DNA of 64,000 nt from Flavonifractor sp. An100. GTDB taxonomy: Bacteria > Bacillota > Clostridia > Oscillospirales > Oscillospiraceae. Below, piece by piece: positions 36,264-46,300 of the stretch; within the stretch, counting starts at the first letter, position 1; each line of letters opens with the position of its first letter. The translations under genes and the position numbers were made by a program. Location: NCBI RefSeq assembly GCF_002161175.1, contig NZ_NFMA01000001.1:219702-283701 (forward strand), written 5' to 3'. Under the pieces are notes generated by a model. That model was not told the origin of the DNA. It made no database searches and saw only the letters and a program-made list of their open reading frames with translations.

Positions 36264-36716
36264 TTACTCAACAATCTTCCAATCGTCGGCCAGCATATCA
36301 GCCTGGGATGCGAGCCACCCAATCTGAACGCCGGACGTTCCGACGAAAGCCAGGGCCTTATTCCCGATGGAACTGTGGTCCGCGTTGATGATCTCCCCAT
36401 CAGGGGCAACGTAGCTTACGGCGGATGCGAGCTGGACATACTGTCCCTTCCCGTTCCATCCCTCGCGCTGAATCTTCTTGCCGCGCTTCGCAGCCTCGAT
36501 AGCGAGGCCGAAAGTGAGGCTGTCAGTGGGGCGGTACGCCTCCTCAAAAACGGCCTTGGGGGACCAGCTCATATAGCCGTCAGGATAGCGGACGGCGTAG
36601 CCATCCTCCGCTTTCGACCCTTCCGGGATGGGCCAGGTGACCGGCTGAACAGTTTTTCCGTCAACCCGATACGCAGGTTCCGCCTCGATGATCTTGGTTC
36701 CGATATATCTTTTCAT
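36264..36716 (-). CDS. Tad2-like (DUF2829) protein, putative Thoeris anti-defence
   Basis: The 150-residue protein has an N-terminal phage-type segment (MKRYIGTKIIEAEP and YPDGYMSWSPKAVFEEAY) and a C-terminal DUF2829/Tad2 domain (about residues 66-150) with LTFGLAIEAAKRGKKI, REGWNGKGQY and WLASQADMLADDW, the conserved core of that family. Characterised Tad2 proteins bind and sequester the cyclic ADP-ribose signal made by Thoeris defence. Whether this one does so is inference; DUF2829 proteins are common in phages and many are untested. It sits inside the lysis cassette, between a small membrane protein and the holin. Confidence 0.8.
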   Translation of the reverse strand: MKRYIGTKIIEAEPAYRVDGKTVQPVTWPIPEGSKAEDGYAVRYPDGYMSWSPKAVFEEAYRPTDSLTFGLAIEAAKRGKKIQREGWNGKGQYVQLASAVSYVAPDGEIINADHSSIGNKALAFVGTSGVQIGWLASQADMLADDWKIVE

Positions 36717-36730
36717 GTCGTGCCTCCTTC

Positions 36731-37012
36731 TCAGCAATCTCTTTTTACCTGTTTTTCGGTGTTGCTTTTTCCGAAAACAGACCCGTCGTTATGCTCGAAG
36801 ATGTTCTCGATGACCTTGAGGAAATTTACTCCCAGGATGGTTTCTATTGCCTGCTCGGAAAGTTCTTCGACAGGGAAAACCTGACCAAGTCGAACCGTGG
36901 CGTATGCGGCAATCAAGTAGGACATCGACACCCAACCGAGCGCCGCGAGCTGTGTCGTAACAAACAGCGTCCTCGTCACAGAACGGGCATCCAGGCGCTT
37001 TCCTTTAGCCAT
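36731..37012 (-). CDS. Small membrane protein of the lysis module (holin-like)
   Basis: The 93-residue protein has a basic N-terminus (MAKGKRLDARSVTR), one or two hydrophobic helices (about residues 18-45) and a soluble acidic-basic tail. Its start overlaps the end of the preceding gene by eight bases. Position and shape suggest a second holin or antiholin, but no family is firmly recognised. Confidence 0.55.
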   Translation of the reverse strand: MAKGKRLDARSVTRTLFVTTQLAALGWVSMSYLIAAYATVRLGQVFPVEELSEQAIETILGVNFLKVIENIFEHNDGSVFGKSNTEKQVKRDC

Positions 37013-37286
37013 CTGAACCACCCTTCTCCAGGTCCTCGATTCGGTGGTTTGCGACCTTCATCTTCTCCGTTAGAAGCCGTTCCGCGCCCTCAAGACGCTC
37101 GTCAAGAAGCCCTACGTCCTTCTCAAGCTGGTAGGTCCGCTCCACCAAATTGTTGTGCTTGTCCACCTTCTTTTCCAGTTGCTCAAGCCGGTACTGTGTC
37201 AGCTTGCTGCTCGTGATTACGCCGATGACGGAACCGAGGCAGGAGCCGCCAAGACCGATGATGGCAACCAGAACTGCATCACTCAT
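37005..37286 (-). CDS. XhlA-like membrane coiled-coil protein
   Basis: The 93-residue protein has an N-terminal membrane helix (AVLVAIIGLGGSCLGSVIGV) and then a heptad coiled coil (LEQLEKKVDKHNNLVERTYQ onward to the end). This resembles haemolysin XhlA-type lysis accessory proteins, although XhlA usually has the helix at the other end. It is the first gene after the lysis promoter copy at 37313-37349. ATG 37286 is preferred to the longer frame beginning at 37382. Confidence 0.6.
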   Translation of the reverse strand: MSDAVLVAIIGLGGSCLGSVIGVITSSKLTQYRLEQLEKKVDKHNNLVERTYQLEKDVGLLDERLEGAERLLTEKMKVANHRIEDLEKGGSDG

Positions 37287-37310
37287 ACTTACCACCGCCC
37301 TTTCCAACCG

Positions 37311-37349
37311 AGCATACCATGTGGAAAGATGGATTGCGCCCTGAACAAA
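37311..37349 (-). promoter_or_regulatory. Candidate phage late promoter, copy 3 (lysis module)
   Basis: On the minus strand: TTTGTTC, AG, GGCGCAAT, 12 bases, ATGGTATG, CT. It has GCGCAA as a -35-like element, a 17-bp spacer and the extended -10 TGGTATGCT. It matches two other copies at identical spacing and lies 25 bases before the first lysis gene. Confidence 0.6.
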
Positions 37350-37398
37350 GCGAAAATTTAGGAGGCGGCGCTTTTCAGGCACCGCCTCCTATTCTCCA

Positions 37399-40300
37399 TC
37401 AGCGATATGGGTTCTTTTCTTCCTTCCAACCCTTGTTCGTACTCTGCCAGAGGTATGCCCTCGCTTCGTCGGACAGCCCTGTGAGCATATCAATGGCCGC
37501 TTCCGCTTCCTCTTGGTCAATGCTCCCGTTTCTCTTTTCGGGGTCATCGTTCTTGGAATCCACGATTTCGCGGGCAGCCAGATAGAGGAGGTAGTCCGCT
37601 TCGCTGATTCCGTAGGAGGAGCCGCCCTCGATTTTCTCCATGAGCTTTTCGCCAGCGTCGGTTCCTACGGCGAGATTGTAGATGTCCTCCTCGATAGAAT
37701 CCTTCTGCTCCTGGTTTGCAGACCTCCAGACTGAGGAGTTGGAAACCTGCCCATACAGGCTGTCGTAGGTTTTTTCCTGGTTCGGGGTGAGATACCTTTT
37801 CTCCAGGTCCGCCACGCTCTCAACGCCCTGGTCATCTTTCATGCGGCTCTCCATAGCGTTCCTGATCTGCTCCTCAGTGATTCCGCTGGACACCATGTCC
37901 TCATAGATGAACTCATAAGCCTCCGGGTCATTGATGCTCGCTGCATAGAGGATGTCCATGAATCCGCTTCGGTTGCCCTGGTAGCCGATGTTCAGGAGGG
38001 CTTTGTCGATGCGGTACTGCATGAGGTAGTTGTCCGTTTCGATTGCCGCCGTAGCGACCGCGGCTTGGATGTCTCTCTTGAGGTTTGCAACAGGGACGCC
38101 GAACAGACGCGCAACCTCGGAAAGCATTGTTGCCGAGGCACCGGCGATGGAGTATTTCCCCTCACCGATCAGAGCCTTTCTCATATTGGCGAACGCTTCC
38201 CACACCTTCGTGATGGGTTCCATGTCCATGCGGGAAACATCGTAGCCCTGCGCGATGGAAACAAGATCTTTCGCATAGGGAATATAGCCGAGGGGATTAA
38301 AGTTTGCTTCCAGGTTGCCGGACCAAAAGCTGTTCCAGTAGTCAAGGAAGCTCTCCTCGTCGCCAGAGAACCCGGTGAAAGCCTGGAGCATCTTTTCCCA
38401 GTATTCCAGCTCCTTGTCATCGTCGCGCAGAGCGTCGGCGATGGACTGCATGACGGCGTTTACCGTGAAGGACACTACAAGCGCCGTAGAGGTCCTTACA
38501 AGGACCTTCCTCGCCGTTTTGCGAGCATCCCGGCCAGTAGCGTGTCGAAGGTCATAGACCGCGTTCACGAACATATTGTAGGTCTTTGTCGGCTCTGCCA
38601 TAAAGGAGGTGGACATCTTTGTGAGGGCGTCCGGTGAGCGCATGATTTGGGACCTCTGGAGGATGCCGTCAACAACCTGGGACTGGTCAATAACCTGAGA
38701 GAAGCGATCTGCGACAGCCTTGTAAAACGCGTCAGTTCCGGGTTTCAATCCCGGTCTGCGGTCCTTGGTTTCTGCCTCTACCGCGTTCCAGAGCCGCGCC
38801 CACGCGAAACTGTCCGCTTTCCCGGCAGGGGCCATGGATGCCTGCTTGATTTTCTCCATAGCGCTGCTGCTGCCCAGGAGGACATCCTTCATCTGGCGGC
38901 CAGTGTTGATGTCGAAATAGCCCCAGTCCTTCCACCGGGCAATCGGGGCATACTTCATAACCTTTTCCCAGTCGCCGCGGCGCACAGAGCCAGCAATAAG
39001 ATATTTTGCGTCGATGGTGTTCAGCGCCCGAAGAATGGCCGTAGGCTGCTGGAGAACGACGCGGAGGTTCGCGGCGACAGCGGCGGCCTTGTAGTTGCCG
39101 ATGATGCCGTCCATAAAGTTTCCGCTCCCGGAGGCTCTGACGCCCTGGTTGAGGTCATCCACCAGTTTGTTGAGGTAGCTGTTTCCGTTCCTGCCAAAGA
39201 CGCGCTCAATCACGCTCTTTACTGTCCCGGTCCGGTTCCACTCGCTGTCACGATAGGTGAAGTCCCGGATGCGGCGGACATTCTCCATCGTAGAGAGCCA
39301 CGCAGCATAAGTCGCCATGTCGTTGACATGGGAGGAGAAGATGTCGAAGATGCTCCCGACCATGACCGCGTTGTTGGCTTTCGGGGTAGTGCTTTTTGTG
39401 AACCCTCTACCGGCGATAGTCTGGGCCTGGGCATCCTTTGTGATGTCCTTCTGCGTTTGGTTTTTATCTACCTGAATGGGGAAATAGTCCGGCTCGTTGA
39501 ATTTCTGGTAGCCGTAGACCTCCATGCTGGCCTGATTGCCAAGCTCCGCAAGCCTGCCGCCCATATACTTTTGCAGGCCGTCGGCAATTCTGATTTGCTC
39601 CTCCGTGAGCTTTCCAGTGATCTCAGCAAGGTCCTCGACGGTGACACGAACCGCGTCGGCTCTGCGGCTTTCACGGATGCCCCTGCCACCTCTCACCGCA
39701 TCCGGCCTGATGCCGCCGGTGAAGATATGGTCCTGCGCCTGCTTCCGCTTCATAAGCTCATAAAGAGACATAATCTGGGCTGTGGATAGCGTCACCTTCT
39801 GCCCGTCAAGGTCGAACGTGTGCGTTTCTCTTTCCAGCTTTCTGACATCCAGCTTCCCGATGATGTCCTTCGTGGCCCGCTGTGCCTCGTGCATGATTTC
39901 GATGTGGCGGTCCTGGGCGGAGCGTAGCATACGGAAAATGTCATCTCCGGTTCTCCCGAGCCGATGGAAATACCCCTGCGGCGTAAGCATATCGAGGTTC
40001 ACCAGTTTGTCAATTTTCCCGAGTGCGCCCCGGTAATCGCCGCGGTCGCTCCGCATGATGTTGTCGTTTCGGATTCCTTCCGCAACCTGGGAGATGGTCT
40101 GGAACCTGGAAGCGCCAAGCATTTTGTTTGCGGTTCGGATGGAAGCCTCGACCGCCTTGATAGTAGACCAGATGGTAGAGAGCTGCGCCGTACCCATCTC
40201 GGCAATCGGCGTGTCCTTCATGGCCTCAATCTCATTCAGATTGTCCATCAGGTCAGGGTCGATGACCAGGGTATAGTCCGCCCCTTCCTTTGTGATGTTG

Positions 40301-43300
40301 GAATAAGCCTGCCGAAGCTCGCGGAACGCAGCCGTCCGCTTTGTGGGGTCGCCATTACCGCCCTTCTTTCGCTCGCCGGTTTCCGGGTCAATCGTGTAGA
40401 CGCTCTCCAGGTTGATGGATTCTAGGACGGAGGCAACGGCCTTTCTCAGGCTTTCGGGGATGTGCTGCTTGTCGCTCGGGCGAAGGAGCTTCGCGGACAG
40501 GTCCTTCGTGTGCCGGATGATTCGAGCGCGAAGCTCGCGGGCGCTACGGCGCTCTCTGGCCGAAGCATCTCTCTCGGCATACCTGGTTTTCAGCCGGTCG
40601 ATCTGGCGCGCTCTCGTTTCCCTCTCCCTCTGAACGGCGCGCTGAACACGCTCTCTGTTCTGCGCGCGCAGCTCCGCGAGGCGGGCGTCGCGCTGCTCCC
40701 TGAGCCTCTGGAGGCGCTGCTGCCCCTTGGCTCTGGTTTCGTCGATGCGGGCGGCCTGCCGGTCCGCGAAGGTCTTTCTGGTCTGGGGAAGGTCAAAGAA
40801 TGTCTCCATGATTTCATTGGACGCATCTGTGACCACCTCGCTGAGATAGGCACCAAAGGGGTTGCGCTCCTCCACTGAGTAGATTCCGTCAAGCACCTCT
40901 GCGATATGAAGAAGTTGGTCCATGGGGTTGCTGTGCCGCTGCTCGTCGAAGAACTCGGGCCACAGGTACGACATCTCCTGGTACACTTGGTCAATGTTGG
41001 TCGGACCCTTCCGCAGGTTCATCCTACCGAACCGCTGCCTGCGCCATGCGCCATAGTCCGGGATGTCGCGGCTGTCCTCCTCACTCACATAGAGTGCAGT
41101 GGTCCGTACATAGTCCCGCAGGTCCTTATACTGTTCGTATGTCCCGTCGGTCTCCGTGGCTGCATCCACCAGTTTCCTTGCGATTTCGTCAGAGCGTCGG
41201 CGTGCCTCGGAGTAGGTCAGCTCGTTGTTCCCGTCGCGCCCGCTGGCGATGTAATCGTAAAGGCTCTGGAGATCCCCTGCGATTTCATCGGCGCTCAGGT
41301 CGGAGTGGTAGGTTCGGATAAGCTCTCGGGCAGCACGAGCAACAGCCTTTTTGTCCGTTGTGACGCGCTGGGTTCTCCTTGTCTGGCCCTTCCAATACTC
41401 AACCCGTTCCCGGAGGATTGCATTTTCCTCTTGCAAGGCCGCGTTCTCCCGGAGAAGGTTATTGCCCTTGTAGGACCATCTGATGTCCGGGTCAGAGGTG
41501 GGGGATTCGTTGTCCACCCGCTTGATCTGTTCCGCGGAGAACACGGACACCTCCGTATTCCCGCCAAAATTCCACTGTATGCCGTCGTATCCTTTGCCCT
41601 GCAATTTCTTGATGTCAGCAGATGTGATGATGTGCGTGTCGTTGCTCTGCTTTGCAGAGCGGGATTTATAAATGCTGTCCCGCCCGTAAGCCTCACGCAG
41701 TATTTCAGGAACGGGGTTTCCGTCAGTAACCACCAGAGGTTTTGTCACATTTGCGTACAGCTCATAAAGCTGGCCGTTACCCTCTCCCATAGCGTCCGCA
41801 TACCGCTGTGCATCGGCCTGCCTGCTTGCGAGATAGATGCCGGGTCCCAGCCAACCAGACCGCCCACGGCGAAACTTTGTAATCTCACCATAGGCAGTAG
41901 TCCCGTGGTACAGAACCAGAAGCCGCCCCTCTGCGTCAGTGATTTTGCTGTCACGGAAAAACGCCTGTTGCTCCTCCGTCAGCTCCCGTCCCTTGCTATC
42001 CATAGATTTCAGCGAGAACCGCGCCCCCTCCACGCTGTTGACCTTGGCGATGCGGTCCGCATCGTCTCCAGCCTTATAGGTAAGGACATTTACGCCCCTA
42101 CCAGAAAGGGCAGACCGCAGCTCGCCGCTGCTGTCATCTGGCACCACAGCAGCCAGGACCTCGTCAAATCCTACCGCCCGTTCCGGCTTAGCTTCAAAGA
42201 GATTCACCGGCATCTGGGAAACGTCAAAAAGAAGGTCCCGCACCTTTGCCGCCAGCTCGTTGGAGATGCGGTAGCCGTACTCCTCGTTGAATTTCCTCAT
42301 GATGCTGTCAATAGTGTAGGTTCCGCCGTCGGCGATCTCTACCAGGATGTTTCCAATGGTGTCCGCCTGGTGGTAATCGTACTCCCGTGCGCCACCAGGG
42401 GACTTTTCAGCCAGCTCCCCGGTGATCTCAATGAGCCGTTCGTCCAGCGCGTCGTTGATGGCCTTGGTTTCCTCCTCTGTCAGGTTTTGCAGGCGGCTCT
42501 CCAAACTGTGCATATCCGCAATATTCTTGAACCGACGCGCCGTACCGGCCCGCAGGCTCTTGACGCCGAAGAACCCAGACACGTTCTTGCTGTTCCCACC
42601 GTTCTGGCCTTTCATGGCCTTGACGATGTTTTCCAGAGTGACCGGGTAGTGGGTCTGCTGGAAGGTGCGCCGGTTCCCGCTCGGGGTGAACCGCTCCTTG
42701 TTGTTGTAGATGCCGCTGTCTCCCTCAATGCCGGAGAACAGGTCCCGCACCCACCGTTCATATCCGGTCTTGTCCAGAGCCTCGTCCACTGCGCGCCGCG
42801 TGGCCGCGCTGTCCGTCACGGTTTCATAGATCGGTGCGCTCCCGCGGTCCCGGAAATACTCCTGCACCTGCCGCAGGATTCCGCTCATGCGGAACGCGCT
42901 CTTGGTCATACCAGGGAACGCCTGCTCCAGTGCCTCACCGTGCCGCTCCCGCAGTTCCTTGAGGTTCATGGAGCCGATAGCGTCCGGGTCCTCCGTGCCA
43001 AGCGCATCCGCAACAGCTTGGTATTTGTCCGCTCTGTCAGGATTGTAGCCTCTGTCCGCCTCCCGCTGAGTGGTAACAGCAGCGATGTGTTGCCCGCGTT
43101 CCTCCAGATAGGCAGCCTTTAGACCGTAGTTGTCCATGGCGTGTTCCACAAGGCCGGTCTCTCCACCATAGCGGTTAAGAAGGTCCTCCATGTCATAGGA
43201 CACTCGGTACAAATCCTGCCGAAACATCTCGTCGATCTGGCGGGAAAGGCTGTTCAGCCGCCCGGAGATACGCCGTTCCACCGTGGCGTCCGCGGCATAC

Positions 43301-46300
43301 TCTACTTGTGGGAATGTGGGGGTCCACGCATCGGCGCTGTAAACTACATTCCTTCGATTGGCCCTCGGGTCGATGCTTCGCCGGTCCATGACAAGCGTAA
43401 TATCCCCGAAATTCGTGTGGGGAATGTCCATGCGCGTCACCGCGATGGATGGCATGGGGAATCCGCCCAGCCGGAGGTCGCCAAGCAGTTTGCTCTCCGT
43501 TAGATTGTGCAGGGCAATCAATGTGTCGGTCTGCTCCACAGGAGACTTCATGGAGAACCTTGTGCCATCCGTAACATCCCCCGCCGTCAAGCCCAGAGCG
43601 GCCAGCTTTGCCTCGTCCATAGGGCCGCCCTGTCGCTTCATAGGCTCGACGCCAGCCTCAAGGCAAATAGCGTCCGTCTCCGCGTCGGTGAGGATGCGGT
43701 TCACTTTCATAGCGCCGGTGATGACCCAAGGAACCGTGTCCGGGTTCGGGTTCGTGCGGTATCTGTAATAGCCGTCAGTCGGGAGCTTTGGGAGGCCAGC
43801 ATAGGAGTGGCGGAACTTTCCGTTTTCCGTATAGCCGTAGGACATGGCCTCCTCCTGGTAGTTCACATCCATGGCGTACTCGCACTCCGCCCATACGAAG
43901 TCAGCAGGGAACAGGTCCTTTACGCCGGTTTCCGGGTTCTTCCTTGCAAACTGCTTTGCCAGCGGGATGTCGCCCAGGTGCCAGCCGGGACGGAACGCCA
44001 GACTGCCCTTTGCCGCATTGGTTCCCTTTCCGCCCGCCTGCACCTGCATACGACCGGTCTTGGAAGGAGGTGCCGCCTGCCCGATGTCAGCATCAAGCCA
44101 CACACCAACCGGTGTTCCTGCGCCGCCAGGATTCGCAACCATGGGAGGGTAGAGCTGCCCGCCCTTTGCGTAGAATACCTTGTAGGCCACGCCGGTTTTT
44201 TTGGGTGGGTCCTTCTCGCGCAAGGAATACCGGGTATTCACGTCGGACAATTCAACTCGCTGCCCTTCCTCGGTTGCCAGATATTGAGCGGACGAGATGT
44301 GCTCATATCCCGCCTCCAGAGCTTCGCTCCAGAGCCGCGCGGCTTCCTCCAGGGTGTCGAGGTCAACGCCGAAGGTTTCACGAGCGGCAGCATTTCTATC
44401 GCCGGTCCGGGTGAAAGCAGACTTTACCTTGGCAATAAAGTTCTTGATGGCATCGACAACCTTTGCGGCCACGCTTCGGTTCTGCTGGGTCAGGCGTTCA
44501 AAGCGGGACGGGTCAACAATCAGCGCTTCCGTGAAGTCGGCGGCGATTTCATCCATAGCCTGCTCGGTAGTCAGATTTACGCCGCTCTCGGCGTATCGAG
44601 CCTTATACCGCTCCACAAGAGATGCAGAGGAACCGTCGCGTTCTGAGAGGGCATTTACAGCATAGTCCCGGTACTTCCGGTACTCCGCCGGTGCAATCTC
44701 CTGGAGCCGGTGTGTGATCTCATGCTTTGCCACAACCGTGCCGGAGTTTTCGGCATCTGCGGCGATATAGATAGTCCCGTCCTTATACCAGCCGTTTGCG
44801 CCGCCCTCACCGGTGGCGGGGGCCATCTGGATTTTGGTTCCGGTCGCTCTTGCTACGGTGTTGTAAAAGCGCACCGTGCTGTCCGGCAGATCTGTGGAAT
44901 GTTCATTGGGGACAAAACCAGCCTCGTCGCCGTAGACGGTAGCGTACTTCACACCCTCTCGTTCCGCGGTCAGGGATGCGGCGGCGTCATTCTGCCCCGC
45001 GGAATATGCCGCAAACTTCTGAGCGCTGTTGAGGGCAGATGCATAGTCGCTGCGTACCTTCTCCATGTCCATGCCGGAAACACCAGCCTCATAATAAGCA
45101 GCAAAACCGGCGTAAAAGCTGTCTGCGTTCACGTCGCCGTCGTAGGAAGCAGCAAGCGCTTTCGCTCCGTTCTCACCGAGGGACGAGGCAGCGGCGCGCA
45201 CGCGGGACATATCGTACGCCGCCTCCGCGGTTGTTCTACCCTGGAGCGTCTGGGGTGACGTGTGTACGGCGTCCTGCTGGGACGCCACAGCAGTACCGGT
45301 ATCAGTAGAAACACCGGCAGAGCGGCTTGCAAGGGAGCGGATGTCGCTTTTAACGCGGCTCAACGGAGCGTCGGTATCAATCTCGGTCCCGGTAAGTCTG
45401 GAAAGCAGAGCGACAGCATCCTGGTTCTGGGCGATGCGAGCCGCCTGGTTGCCGCTGATTTGCTCTCCATTTACCAGCATTTCAATCGCCGTCCGGGTCG
45501 ATTCCGGGACATCATTCACAGTTTCGGCATCATTTTGTGAATGTTCCGTTTCTGCGTCGATGGCGACAACGTTCGCGCGGTACAACCTGCCCAGCTCCAT
45601 GTTCGTGATCTGCTCGCCATTCGCGCGCTTCTGCTGGAGCTGCTGCGCGATTTGATAGCTGTTCGTGGACGGGTCGCTTGCAAGACCTTCCTCAATGATG
45701 GCATCCACCACATCGTCGCCCATGGCGGAAAACTCTGCTCCGGTCTGCTGCGCGGTGTAGGCGTTCAGGCCAGCGTTGATTCCAACGGCACCGCCGGACA
45801 TGACGCCGCCGGAGATGGCACCGCCAAGGAAATCGAGGCCCATGGTTTCGGCCTGGTCTGTGACCGCGTGCCAGAAAGCCTCGTCCTCGCTCATGCCGCT
45901 TTCCATGTAGGCATCAATAGACATCTGCCACTCGGACTTATCCTTGGAAATGAGGATGTCTGCAAAAAGGTTGATAAGGTCGCTTCCGACCTCCTCGCTT
46001 CCTTCGGTGAGTGTGTTCCGAAGAACATACTTGAGAGCGCCCTGCTCCCAATCTCCCTTGAACAGAGCATCCAGAGAGAACTTCTCCGTGATGATCTCAG
46101 CGGCACCAGCGATGGTGCCGAGCGCGAAAGCCTGACCGTCAGAGAGGCCCCTATCCTTCGCGGCAATAGTCGTGTCCGCAGCAGCCCCGGTTCCCATGAT
46201 ACCGAGAGTGAGCGCGCTGTTTCCGCCGGTGATTGCCGTATTGAAAAGAAAGTCGCCCATGCTCATGCCGGTGGTGTAGGCAAAGCTGCCAACGCCTCCC

